Both the position numbers and the translations under genes were made by a program. A stretch of 61,282 nucleotides of DNA from JBHYDC01 sp051861205 (GTDB taxonomy: Bacteria > Pseudomonadota > Alphaproteobacteria > Rhizobiales > Pleomorphomonadaceae): positions 1-61,282 of the forward strand of contig JBHYDC010000023.1 in assembly GCA_051861205.1 (NCBI GenBank), in the 5' to 3' direction. The notes under the pieces are model-generated. The model was not told the DNA's origin and searched no databases. It saw nothing but the letters and a program-made list of their open reading frames with translations. How positions within the stretch are numbered: the first letter of the stretch is position 1; each line of letters starts with the position of its first letter. Below are positions 44,082-52,358 of the stretch, one piece after another.

Positions 44082-44843
44082 TTGACTGACGCCGGCGATG
44101 AACCCTTTGCGATTGAACGCTCAAACGGCACGGCCCCGGTCGTCTTTGTCGTCGACCACGCATCGAACCACATCCCGGCTCCCTACGGCGATCTCGGCCT
44201 CGACGCCGCCGCCCGCGACTCGCATATCGCTTGGGATCCAGGCGCCCTACCGGTCGCACAGCATATGAGCCGGATGCTTGACGCGCCTCTGATCCGCGCA
44301 ACCGTTTCGCGCCTCGTGCTCGACCTCAACCGTTCGGTCGAATCCGATACGCTGGTCCCGCAGATCAGCGAAACGACCACAATTCCCGGCAACAAGAATC
44401 TTTCCCCTGCCGAGCGCGGCGCGCGTATCGATGCGGTTTACCGGCCCTATCACGCGGCCGTTGAAAACCTCGTGGTGCAACACGCCGCGAAATTCGCGTT
44501 TCCGATCGCCGTCGTCGCCATCCACACCTTCACGCCCGTCTACAAAGGTTTGGCAAGGCCTTGGCACGTCGGAATTCTGTTTGACGAGGATGACAGCCTC
44601 GGCCGCGCGATTCTCGGCAGTCTTGCAGCTGATCTGGGCATGACTTCGGCGGCAAATCAGCCGTATTCTCCCGCCGACGGGGTCTATTGGACGCTCGACC
44701 GCCACGCCGCAGCGCGCGGGCTGAAGAACGTCATGATCGAAATCCGCAATGACGAAGCGCGGACCGAGGACACGCAAACCAAGTGGGCGACAAAACTGGC
44801 CGGGCCAATAGCCCGAATGATGGGCATGACCGGTCAGGCATGA
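44082..44843 (+). CDS. N-formylglutamate amidohydrolase-like protein
   Basis: 253 residues from a TTG start at 44082, chosen because GGAG lies 7 bases upstream and the family similarity begins just after; the open frame extends 18 codons further. Motifs of the FGase family are 'VVFVVDHASNHIP' (residues about 20-32), 'DSHIAWDPGA', 'SRLVLDLNRSVESD' and 'VVAIHTFTPVYKG', with metal-binding Asp/His residues. In histidine breakdown FGase cleaves N-formylglutamate, but no hut genes are here. As first gene of the amine operon it may instead hydrolyse a gamma-glutamyl product. Confidence 0.85.
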   Translation: MTDAGDEPFAIERSNGTAPVVFVVDHASNHIPAPYGDLGLDAAARDSHIAWDPGALPVAQHMSRMLDAPLIRATVSRLVLDLNRSVESDTLVPQISETTTIPGNKNLSPAERGARIDAVYRPYHAAVENLVVQHAAKFAFPIAVVAIHTFTPVYKGLARPWHVGILFDEDDSLGRAILGSLAADLGMTSAANQPYSPADGVYWTLDRHAAARGLKNVMIEIRNDEARTEDTQTKWATKLAGPIARMMGMTGQA

Positions 44844-44851
44844 AGGGGCGG

Positions 44852-44870
44852 CCGGCGGGGTCTCCGCCGG
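44852..44870 (+). promoter_or_regulatory. intercistronic hairpin, amidohydrolase/permease
   Basis: CCGGCGG (44852-44858) pairs with CCGCCGG (44864-44870) over a 5-base loop, 9 bases after the amidohydrolase stop. No U-run follows. It may stabilise the upstream message or attenuate. Confidence 0.5.
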
Positions 44871-44924
44871 TCGATTTAGGGGGCCGCCGCAAGCGGCTCA
44901 TTCTGGGTCAGAGGGGATCAGACC

Positions 44925-46484
44925 ATGTCGACTGGCGACTATACCGAGCACGACAAAAAGCAGGACGTTAATGTCCTGCACTCCATGGGATACGCGCAGG
45001 AACTAGAGCGGCGCATGAGCGCCTTCTCCAATTTCGCGATTTCATTCTCGATCATCTGCATTCTATCCGGCGGCATCAATTCGCTCGGCCAGGCCACGTC
45101 CGGCGCGGGCGGTGCGGCGATCGGCATCGGTTGGCCGCTCGGCTGCCTGATCTCCGGCCTCTTCGCACTCGGCCTGGCTCAGATCGGCTCGGCTTATCCG
45201 ACTGCGGGCGGCCTCTATCACTGGGGCTCCATCCTCGGCAACCGCTTCACCGGCTGGCTGGCGGCATGGCTCAACCTCCTTGGCCTCGTCACCGTTCTTG
45301 GCGCCATCAACATCGGCACCTGGTATTTCTTCTTCGGCGCCTTCGGCACCATGCTCGGCCTTGAAGACACGCTGACCACCCGCGTGCTCTTCGTTGCCAC
45401 GATCACCGGCCTGCAAGCCCTGATCAACCACTTCGGCATTGGGCTCACGGCGAAGCTGACGGACCTTTCCGGCTACCTGATCTTCGCGGCGGCGACAGCG
45501 CTCACCATTGTCGCGCTCGCATCGGCCAACACTTGGGAGTTTTCCCGCCTTTACACCTTCGCCAACTACACCGGCACGGAAGGCGCATCGGCCGTATGGC
45601 CCTTCGCTGTTTCCGGCGTGATGGCCTTCCTGCTCGGCCTTCTCCTGCCGATCTACACCATCACCGGCTACGACGCTTCGGCACATACATCCGAGGAAAC
45701 CAAGAAGGCCGCCCTGTCCGTGCCGCGCGGCATGGTCTCGGCGGTGCTCTGGTCGTCGCTTTTCGGCTACATAATGCTGTGCTCGTTCGTGCTCATGATC
45801 CCGAACATGGACGACGCTGCCAAGCAGGGCTGGAACGTGTTCTTCTGGGCCATGGACGCTCAGGTGAATCCGACCGTCAAGGAGATCCTCTACGTCGCGA
45901 TCTTCCTGTCGCAGTTCCTGTGCGGCCTTGCGACCGTGACTTCGGCATCGCGCATGATCTTCGCCTTCGCACGCGACAAGGGCCTGCCCGCGTCGTCCGC
46001 GCTCGCCAAGGTCAGCCCCACCTATCGCACGCCGGTGGCGGCGATCTGGACGGCGGCGATCCTGGCGGTCCTGTTCGTCTGGTTCACCTCGATGATCACC
46101 ATCGCCGGCACCCCGGCCTACTCCATCGTCGTGTCCTGCACGGTGATCTTCCTGTTCCTGTCGTTCGCCCTGCCGATCGCGCTTGGCTTCTTCACGATCG
46201 GAACGCCGAAGTGGCCCGCCATGGGTCCGTGGAACATGGGCATCGGCGCCTACCGGCTGGTTGCGATCCTCGTCATCGCGGCCATGGCGTTGATCTTCTA
46301 CATCGGCATCCAGCCGCCAAACGATTGGGCACTGGAAATCACCGTTGGGTTCCTCGTGCTCACCGCCATCGTGTGGTTCGGCTTTGAGACCCGCCGCTTC
46401 CAGGGTCCTCCGCTCGGCGAGATGATCGCAAAGCGCCAAAAGGACATTACCGAAGCGGAAAAGGCGGTCGGCGAGATTTCCTGA
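44925..46484 (+). CDS. APC-type amino acid / amine permease
   Basis: 519 residues with about twelve membrane helices. The N-terminal 'MGYAQELERRMSAFSNFAISFSIICILSG' pattern and 'GYDASAHTSEETKKAALSVPRGM' (about residues 255-277) place it in the amino-acid/choline/GABA (ACT) branch of the APC superfamily, which transports GABA, polyamines, ethanolamine or choline-like amines. Next to a glutamylating ligase it is the likely importer of the amine substrate. It is flanked by hairpins on both sides. Confidence 0.88.
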   Translation: MSTGDYTEHDKKQDVNVLHSMGYAQELERRMSAFSNFAISFSIICILSGGINSLGQATSGAGGAAIGIGWPLGCLISGLFALGLAQIGSAYPTAGGLYHWGSILGNRFTGWLAAWLNLLGLVTVLGAINIGTWYFFFGAFGTMLGLEDTLTTRVLFVATITGLQALINHFGIGLTAKLTDLSGYLIFAAATALTIVALASANTWEFSRLYTFANYTGTEGASAVWPFAVSGVMAFLLGLLLPIYTITGYDASAHTSEETKKAALSVPRGMVSAVLWSSLFGYIMLCSFVLMIPNMDDAAKQGWNVFFWAMDAQVNPTVKEILYVAIFLSQFLCGLATVTSASRMIFAFARDKGLPASSALAKVSPTYRTPVAAIWTAAILAVLFVWFTSMITIAGTPAYSIVVSCTVIFLFLSFALPIALGFFTIGTPKWPAMGPWNMGIGAYRLVAILVIAAMALIFYIGIQPPNDWALEITVGFLVLTAIVWFGFETRRFQGPPLGEMIAKRQKDITEAEKAVGEIS

Positions 46485-46497
46485 TCGGCATCAATAA

Positions 46498-46523
46498 CCG
46501 GGAGGCCGTCACCGGCCTTCCGG
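46498..46523 (+). promoter_or_regulatory. intercistronic hairpin, permease/ligase
   Basis: CCGGGAGGCCG (46498-46508) and CGGCCTTCCGG (46513-46523) form an 11-bp stem with one G-U pair and a TCAC loop. No U-run. Confidence 0.55.
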
Positions 46524-46556
46524 CACCTTTGCAAAACGAGACTTATCGAGGATCAA

Positions 46557-47915
46557 ATGCCCGGCAATCTGACGCTCGAAGCCCTGCGCACGGAAGTGGA
46601 ACGCGGTGAGATCGACACCGTTAACGTCGTTTTCGTGGACATGCAGGGCCGCCTCATGGGCAAGCGTTTCCATGCCGAGTTCTTCCTCGACAGCCACGAC
46701 GAAACCCACGCCTGCAACTACCTCCTCACCGTCGACATCGATATGGAGCCGGTGCCCGGCTACAAGGCGGCGAGTTGGTCCAAGGGTTACGGCGACTTCG
46801 TGCTGAAGCCCGATATGTCCACCCTGCGCCGCACGCCGTGGCTGCCCGGCACCGCGCTTGTCATCTGCGACGTGCAGGACCATCACCACCACGATTTGCC
46901 GCATTCCCCGCGCGGCCTGTTGAAGCGGCAGCTCGCCCGCCTCGACGCCCAGGGCTGGACGGCCTTCATGGCCTCCGAACTCGAATTCTATCTCTTCGAC
47001 GAAACCTATTCCTCCGCCAGCGAAAAGCACTGGTGGCAGCTCAAAACTTTTACCTCCTCCATCTCGGACTACGGCATGCTGCCGACCACGATGGAAGAGC
47101 CGTTCATGCGCGAGATCCGCAAACAGCTCGCCGCTTGCGGCATCAAGGTGGAGAACTCCAAGGGCGAATGGGGCCCCGGCCAGGAAGAGATCAACGTCCG
47201 CTACGCCGATGCGCTCACGATGGCCGACGAGCACGCCATCATGAAGACTGGCATCAAGGAGATGGCCCATCTGCAAGGCAAGGCCGTCACCTTCATGTCG
47301 AAATATGATTACAACTTGGCCGGCTCATCCTGCCACGTGCACCAGTCGCTTTGGAACAAGTCCGAACCCTTGTTCCTCGACAAGAACGCCGAGCACGGCA
47401 TGTCGAAGCTGATGCAGCATTATCTCGCCGGGCTTCTCACCCATGCCCGCGAGATCACCTATTTCCTCGCGCCCTATATCAACAGCTACAAGCGCTTCCA
47501 GGTCGGCACCTTTGCACCGACGAAAGCCATCTGGAGCCATGACAACCGGACGGCGGGGCTTCGCCTCGTCGGCGAGGAAACCAAGGGCATCCGCGTCGAA
47601 AACCGCATGGGCGGCGCCGACCTCAACCCTCACCTCGCCTACGCCGCCATGCTCGCGGCGGGCCTTTCCGGCATCGAAAACGAGTTGGAGCTGGAACCCG
47701 CCTTCGCCGGCGATGCCTATCACACCGGCGGCATCCGCGAGATCCCCAAAACTTTGCGCGAAGCGATCGAGACCTTGAAGGGCTCCGAAATGCTGCGTAA
47801 AGCCTTCGGCGACGAAGTGATCGACCACTACGTCCACACCGCCGAATGGGAACAGTTCGAATACGATCGCCGTATCACGGACTGGGAACTGAAGCGCGGT
47901 TTCGAGCGGTATTGA
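46557..47915 (+). CDS. glutamine-synthetase-like gamma-glutamyl-amine ligase
   Basis: 452 residues of the glutamine synthetase type III/PuuA-GlnA4 kind, shorter than GlnA and without an adenylylation loop. N-terminal 'INTVNVVFVDMQGRLMGKR'-type strand (actual 'VNVVFVDMQGRLMGKR') and the catalytic strands 'ASELEFYLF', 'EWGPGQEEINVRY', 'AGSSCHVHQSLW', 'SYKRFQVGTFAPTKAIWSHD' and 'VENRMGGADLNPHLAYAAML' are intact. It would join glutamate and an amine with ATP. Placement with a permease, two dehydrogenases and an amidohydrolase argues for catabolism, not nitrogen assimilation. Confidence 0.88.
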   Translation: MPGNLTLEALRTEVERGEIDTVNVVFVDMQGRLMGKRFHAEFFLDSHDETHACNYLLTVDIDMEPVPGYKAASWSKGYGDFVLKPDMSTLRRTPWLPGTALVICDVQDHHHHDLPHSPRGLLKRQLARLDAQGWTAFMASELEFYLFDETYSSASEKHWWQLKTFTSSISDYGMLPTTMEEPFMREIRKQLAACGIKVENSKGEWGPGQEEINVRYADALTMADEHAIMKTGIKEMAHLQGKAVTFMSKYDYNLAGSSCHVHQSLWNKSEPLFLDKNAEHGMSKLMQHYLAGLLTHAREITYFLAPYINSYKRFQVGTFAPTKAIWSHDNRTAGLRLVGEETKGIRVENRMGGADLNPHLAYAAMLAAGLSGIENELELEPAFAGDAYHTGGIREIPKTLREAIETLKGSEMLRKAFGDEVIDHYVHTAEWEQFEYDRRITDWELKRGFERY

Positions 47916-47940
47916 ACACCGGTTGATCGCAAGCCTTACT

Positions 47941-47963
47941 TGCCGGCGGCCCGATCGCCGGCA
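47941..47963 (+). promoter_or_regulatory. intercistronic hairpin, ligase/aldehyde dehydrogenase
   Basis: TGCCGGCG (47941-47948) pairs with CGCCGGCA (47956-47963) over a 7-base loop, 26 bases after the ligase stop. No U-run. Confidence 0.5.
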
Positions 47964-47997
47964 GCACCCTGCGAGCCTTTATTCCAGTAGGACGATC

Positions 47998-49401
47998 ATG
48001 ACAGAGACCATGAAGCTGATCTCCCCCGTCGATGGCTCGCTTTACGCCGAGCGCCCCGTTGCCTCCGACGCCGAGATCGCCCGCACCTTTTCGCTCGCCC
48101 GCGACGCGCAGAAATCCTGGGCCTTGCTGCCGCTTGAAGAGCGCGTCGCTTATTGCCTTAAGGCGATGGAAGCGATGCTCGCCATGCGCGCCGAGATCGC
48201 CGAGGAGCTGACGTGGCAGATGGGGCGCCCCATCCGCTACACGCCCTATGAGTTGAACGGCGTCGAGGTTCGCACCCGCCACATGGCGAACATCGCGGCG
48301 GAAAGCCTCGCCCCCCTCGACAGCGGTCTTGAGAACGGCACATCCGGCGCACACCGCTATATCAAGCGCGAACCGCTCGGCGTGGTGTTCGTTCTGGCGC
48401 CCTGGAACTATCCCTATCTCACCACTGTCAACTCGGTGATGCCCGCGCTGATGGCCGGCAATACGGTTGTGCTGAAGCACTCCGACCAGACGCTTGTCGT
48501 CGCCGAACGCTTCCAGAAGGCATTCGACGCGGCCGGCCTGCCGAAGGGCGTTTTCCAGCACATCGTTCTCAGCCATGAGAAATCCAGCCGCATCATCGCC
48601 TCGCGCGCCGTCGATATGGTGGCTTTCACCGGCTCCGTTGCCGGCGGACGCGCCGTGGAACAGGCGGCCGTGGGCGCGTTCATTCCGCTGAACCTTGAGC
48701 TTGGCGGCAAGGATCCCGCCTATGTTCGCGCGGACGCCAAGCTGCAATTCGCCATCGAGAACGTCGCCGACGGTGCGTTCTTCAACTCCGGGCAGTGCTG
48801 CTGCGGCGTGGAACGTATTTATGTGCACGAAAAGGTCTACGACGACTTCGTCGACGGCATCGTCGCGCTCATAAAGACCTACGTTCTCGGCAACCCGACC
48901 GACCCCGCCGTGACGCTCGGCCCCCTCGCCCGCGCCCGCCAAGCCGCCTTCATCCGCGACCAGATCGGCTCGGCAATCCGCGCCGGCGCCAAGCCCCATA
49001 TCGACCCCAAGAGCTTTGCGGCCGACGCGTTGGGCACGCCCTATCTCGCCCCGCAGATCCTCACCGACGTGAGCCATCAGATGGAGTTCATGACCGAGGA
49101 AACATTCGGTCCCGCCGTCGGCATCATGAAGGTGCGCGATGACGAGGAAGCCATTCAATTGATGAACGACAGCAAATACGGCCTCACCGCCTCGATCTGG
49201 ACCGAGGATCTCGACGCCGCTACCGCCATCGGCGACCGCGTCGCCACCGGCACCGTCTTCGTCAACCGCTGCGATTACCTCGACCCGGCCCTGACCTGGA
49301 CCGGCGTGAAGGACACCGGGCGCGGCGCGGCCTTGTCTCCGCTCGGCTTCCACGGCCTCACCCGGCCGAAGAGCTATTACGTCCGCAAAGCGCCGGTTTG
49401 A
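47998..49401 (+). CDS. NAD(P)-dependent aldehyde dehydrogenase
   Basis: 467 residues, starting at MTETMKLISPVDGSLYAERP (ATG at 47998); 25 upstream codons are rejected. The ALDH set is complete: 'LAPWNYPYLTTVNSVMPALMAGN', 'FTGSVAGGRAV', the catalytic Glu in 'NLELGGKDPAYV' and Cys in 'FFNSGQCCCGVERIYV' (about residues 263-278), and 'EETFGPAVGIMKV'. It probably oxidises the gamma-glutamyl aminoaldehyde to the acid. It is 39 bases before the alcohol dehydrogenase gene. Confidence 0.93.
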   Translation: MTETMKLISPVDGSLYAERPVASDAEIARTFSLARDAQKSWALLPLEERVAYCLKAMEAMLAMRAEIAEELTWQMGRPIRYTPYELNGVEVRTRHMANIAAESLAPLDSGLENGTSGAHRYIKREPLGVVFVLAPWNYPYLTTVNSVMPALMAGNTVVLKHSDQTLVVAERFQKAFDAAGLPKGVFQHIVLSHEKSSRIIASRAVDMVAFTGSVAGGRAVEQAAVGAFIPLNLELGGKDPAYVRADAKLQFAIENVADGAFFNSGQCCCGVERIYVHEKVYDDFVDGIVALIKTYVLGNPTDPAVTLGPLARARQAAFIRDQIGSAIRAGAKPHIDPKSFAADALGTPYLAPQILTDVSHQMEFMTEETFGPAVGIMKVRDDEEAIQLMNDSKYGLTASIWTEDLDAATAIGDRVATGTVFVNRCDYLDPALTWTGVKDTGRGAALSPLGFHGLTRPKSYYVRKAPV

Positions 49402-49440
49402 GCCTCAATACCTGCCCGTTCACCATGCCGAGCACCTGAC

Positions 49441-50592
49441 ATGACCACCCGCGCCAATTGGAACTACCCCAACGCCGTCCGTTTCGGCGCTGGGCGCATC
49501 AAGGAACTCGCTGAAGCCTGCGCCATCGCCGGCATAAGCCGCCCGCTCTTCGTGACCGACCCCGGCCTCGTCAATCTGCCCATGACCCAGGCCGCCATTC
49601 AGTCTCTGAAGGACGCGGGCCTCGTCACCGCCGTCTTCGCCGACGTGAAGGGCAACCCCGTCGAAAGCAACGTCTACGCCGGCATAGACGCGCTCCGCGC
49701 CGGAAAATGCGACGGCGTGGTCGCGTTTGGCGGCGGTTCGGCGCTGGATGTGGGCAAGGTTATCGCCTTCATGGCCGGACAAACCCGCCCGATGTGGGAT
49801 TTCGAAGACATCGGCGACTGGTACACCCGCGCCGATCCGAAAGGCATTTTCCCGAACGTCTGTGTGTCCACGACCGCCGGAACCGGCTCGGAAGTCGGCC
49901 GCGCCGGCGTCATCACCCACGAAGAGACCCACACCAAGAAGGTGATCTTCCATCCCCTGATGATGCCGAAGGTCACCATTCTCGACCCCGAACTCACCAT
50001 CGGCCTACCCGCCTCCATCACCGCCTGGACCGGGATGGACGCCCTCGCCCATTGCCTGGAAGCCTATTGCGCCCCCGGCTTCCACCCCATGGCCGAAGGC
50101 ATTGCCGTCGAAGGCATCCGGCTTGTGAAGGAATACTTGCCGCGCGCTGTGAAGACCGGCACCGACATCGAAGCGCGCGGCGCCATGCTCACCGCGGCCG
50201 CCATGGGCGCAACCGCGTTCCAGAAGGGGCTCGGCGGCATTCACGCCCTCTCCCACCCGGTCGGCGCCTTCTACGACACCCACCACGGCCTGACCAACGC
50301 GGTTTTCATGCCCTATGTGCTGGACTTCAACAGATCAGCCATCGAAGACCGCATCATCCGCCTTGCCGCTTGGCTCGGCCTCGCCCCGTCCTTCGATGCA
50401 TTCAAGACTTGGATCCTGGATCTTCGCCAGGAGATCGGCATCCCGCACACCCTCGCCGGCCTGAAGGTGGACGACGCCCGCATCGACGAAATCGCCGACC
50501 GCGCCATCGTCGACCCCACCGCCGGCGGCAACCCGATCCCGCTCACCGTGGACGGCGCCAAGGCGATCTTCCGGGCGGCGTTGAAGGGCTGA
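49441..50592 (+). CDS. iron-containing alcohol dehydrogenase
   Basis: 383 residues of the group III (Fe) ADH family. 'VVAFGGGSALDVGKVIAF' is the NAD-binding turn (about residues 93-110), followed by 'STTAGTGSEVGRAGVITHE', 'ITAWTGMDALAHCLEAY' with metal ligands, and 'GIHALSHPVGAFYDTHHGLTNAV' with His ligands. Its presence in a glutamylation operon points to a substrate with a primary alcohol, so it would make the aldehyde used by the preceding ALDH. Last gene of the operon. Confidence 0.93.
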   Translation: MTTRANWNYPNAVRFGAGRIKELAEACAIAGISRPLFVTDPGLVNLPMTQAAIQSLKDAGLVTAVFADVKGNPVESNVYAGIDALRAGKCDGVVAFGGGSALDVGKVIAFMAGQTRPMWDFEDIGDWYTRADPKGIFPNVCVSTTAGTGSEVGRAGVITHEETHTKKVIFHPLMMPKVTILDPELTIGLPASITAWTGMDALAHCLEAYCAPGFHPMAEGIAVEGIRLVKEYLPRAVKTGTDIEARGAMLTAAAMGATAFQKGLGGIHALSHPVGAFYDTHHGLTNAVFMPYVLDFNRSAIEDRIIRLAAWLGLAPSFDAFKTWILDLRQEIGIPHTLAGLKVDDARIDEIADRAIVDPTAGGNPIPLTVDGAKAIFRAALKG

Positions 50593-50617
50593 GGCAAGCC
50601 AGTCATTGCGCTGTAAA

Positions 50618-50645
50618 CTCTTTCCGGATATCTTTCCGGAAAGAG
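50618..50645. promoter_or_regulatory. perfect inverted repeat before the toxin-antitoxin pair
   Basis: CTCTTTCCGG (50618-50627), 8 bases, CCGGAAAGAG (50636-50645). It ends 11 bases before the antitoxin ATG, the usual place for a VapB operator. Confidence 0.65.
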
Positions 50646-50656
50646 AGAGGCGAAGC

Positions 50657-50971
50657 ATGACCACAGCCGCGCAAAAGAAAGCGTTGGTAGCGCATCGCCG
50701 CCGCGCGGCGGAGCGCGGCCTTGTCCGCGTCGAAGTCCGCGTGCCGGTCCAGGATACCGATCTCATTCGTTCCGTTGCCGCTTGCATCCGCGAAAACCCG
50801 GAATTGGCCGTCCGCATCGGAGATGTAATCGCATCCAGGTCAGGCGAGAAACCGGCCCCCAAGACGTGGGGAACCATCCTGGAAAGCTTGCCGGATGTGT
50901 CCGGTCCGGAGTTCGACGAAGCCTTTGAGACATCGCGGGAGCCTTTTGAGCTTCGGAACGTCGATTTTTAG
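50657..50971 (+). CDS. antitoxin of a VapBC-like pair
   Basis: 104 residues, starting at MTTAAQKKALVAHRRRAAER after GAGAGAGG. The basic N-terminus ('HRRRAAERGLVRVEVRVPVQD') looks like a ribbon-helix-helix DNA-binding part; the acidic C-terminus ('PEFDEAFETSREPFELRNVDF') is fit to wrap the toxin. The stop is directly followed by the toxin ATG. A 10-bp-arm palindrome lies just upstream, suiting autorepression. No exact antitoxin family name is claimed. Confidence 0.78.
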   Translation: MTTAAQKKALVAHRRRAAERGLVRVEVRVPVQDTDLIRSVAACIRENPELAVRIGDVIASRSGEKPAPKTWGTILESLPDVSGPEFDEAFETSREPFELRNVDF

Positions 50972-51379
50972 ATGTTTCTGATCGACACGAATGTCATCTC
51001 CGAAGTCCGGCGAGACGGGCGCGCCAACACCGGGGCGCGGCGCTGGATGAATGATGTCGATCCCGAAACCACCTTCACCAGCGTCATTGTTTTCGGCGAA
51101 TTGATCCGCGGCGTCGAACTTGTGAAACGTCGCGATCTCATCCAATCGGCGGTGCTCGCGCGCTGGGTTCGGGGCATACGCGACGGTTTCGGCACCCGCG
51201 TGCTGCCTGTGGACGAGCGCGTGATGGAAACCTGGGCGCGGATTTCCGTGCCCAATCCCTTGAAGGGATTGGACGGTCTGATCGGCGCGACCGCGCTCGT
51301 CCATAGCCTTGTTGTCGTTACCCGTAATGTGAGCGACTTTCAAAAGGCCGGCGTCCCTGTTTTGAACCCCTTCGATTGA
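50972..51379 (+). CDS. vapC: PIN-domain toxin, VapC-like
   Basis: 135 residues. PIN acidic residues are all present: Asp5 in 'FLIDTNVISE', Glu43 in 'VIVFGELIRG', Asp101 in 'NPLKGLDGLIGATAL' and Asp122 in 'TRNVSDF'. Such toxins are Mg-dependent RNases acting on tRNA or rRNA. It abuts the antitoxin gene with no gap. Confidence 0.9.
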   Translation: MFLIDTNVISEVRRDGRANTGARRWMNDVDPETTFTSVIVFGELIRGVELVKRRDLIQSAVLARWVRGIRDGFGTRVLPVDERVMETWARISVPNPLKGLDGLIGATALVHSLVVVTRNVSDFQKAGVPVLNPFD

Positions 51380-51449
51380 CGTCCGACTTCCCTTCCCCCC
51401 GGCGTTCCGTCCCCCTATAACCACCTCGCCACCCGAGGACCGCCGCGCC

Positions 51450-52298
51450 ATGCCCGTTTTGCCTTTCGCCGACCGCTTCGCCTTGATCGCGGCCAAACAC
51501 TCGCCGCTCTGCGTCGGCATCGATCCTGCGCCCGAAACGCTGGAGCGCTGGAATCTGCCCCTGTCGGCGGAAGGCGTTCGCGTCTTCGGGTTGGAAATGG
51601 TGGAAGCCCTCGGCGGTCGGGTCGGCATTTTCAAGCCGCAGGTGGCGTTCTTCGAGCGGTTCGGCTGGCAGGGCTTGAAGGCTCTGGAAGAGGTGATGCG
51701 CAACGCCCGCTCGGCAGGCGCCCTCGTCATTGCCGACGTCAAGCGCATGGACATCGGCCACACGCTGGAGGCCTATGCCTCAGCGTGGCTCGGCGAGGAT
51801 GCGGCCTTCCCGTCGGATGCCATCACGCTCGGCGCTTACATGGGATCGGGCTCGCTGAAGCCCGTCGTCGTGCGCGCGGCGGCGACCGGCACAGGCCTCT
51901 TCGTCGTGGTGCGCTCGTCAAACCCGGACGGCATCGCCCTCCAAAACGCCCGCCATGAGGACGACCGCACCGTCGCCGGTGCCCTCGCGGACGATCTCAC
52001 CGCCTTCAACGCGTCAGCCTTGAACGAAGCCGGCGTCGGCCCCTGCGGCGCGGTGATCGGGGCAACCCTCGACGACGCCGACCGGGTGCTGGATCGGCTG
52101 CGGACGTCGCTCATCCTCGCGCCCGGTATCGGCGCGCAGGGCGCCACCATGTCGGACCTGAAAGCCCGCTTCGGCGCTACCGCCGCCAAGCGAAGCTTGC
52201 CGAATGTGTCCCGCCAGATCGCCCACGCCGGCCCCAGTCGCGCCGCCATCCGCGAATTGACGGAGAAGCTGAAGGACGAGGCGTTCACATTGACCTAG
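51450..52298 (+). CDS. pyrF: orotidine 5'-phosphate decarboxylase (type 2)
   Basis: 282 residues, longer than the common 230-residue form and matching the type 2 subfamily. 'LCVGIDPAPETLERWNLP' (about residues 20-37), 'GIFKPQVAFFERFGW', the catalytic K in 'IADVKRMDIGHTLEAY', and phosphate-site 'LAPGIGAQGATMSDL' are clear. It converts OMP to UMP. The start MPVLPFADRF follows a short gap after the toxin gene; the two are probably unrelated in function. Confidence 0.93.
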   Translation: MPVLPFADRFALIAAKHSPLCVGIDPAPETLERWNLPLSAEGVRVFGLEMVEALGGRVGIFKPQVAFFERFGWQGLKALEEVMRNARSAGALVIADVKRMDIGHTLEAYASAWLGEDAAFPSDAITLGAYMGSGSLKPVVVRAAATGTGLFVVVRSSNPDGIALQNARHEDDRTVAGALADDLTAFNASALNEAGVGPCGAVIGATLDDADRVLDRLRTSLILAPGIGAQGATMSDLKARFGATAAKRSLPNVSRQIAHAGPSRAAIRELTEKLKDEAFTLT

Positions 52299-52358
52299 CG
52301 ACCAGCCGCTTGACCGATCCCACGCAACGACCGCCCGCTTCTGCTTGAAAAGACGTTC

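Noticed and set aside
43100..44082. Possible cobalamin riboswitch or B12-related leader near cobU
   Set aside because: cobU starts inside the upstream RpiR stop, so there is no leader; no B12-box-like sequence seen.
45063..46439. 458-codon open frame antisense to the permease
   Set aside because: Very charged, Asp/Glu/Arg-rich sequence typical of an antisense membrane-protein frame; no family similarity.
47875..49353. 492-codon open frame antisense to the aldehyde dehydrogenase
   Set aside because: Shadow frame caused by high G+C and codon bias of the real gene; no recognisable domain, while the plus-strand frame has all ALDH motifs.
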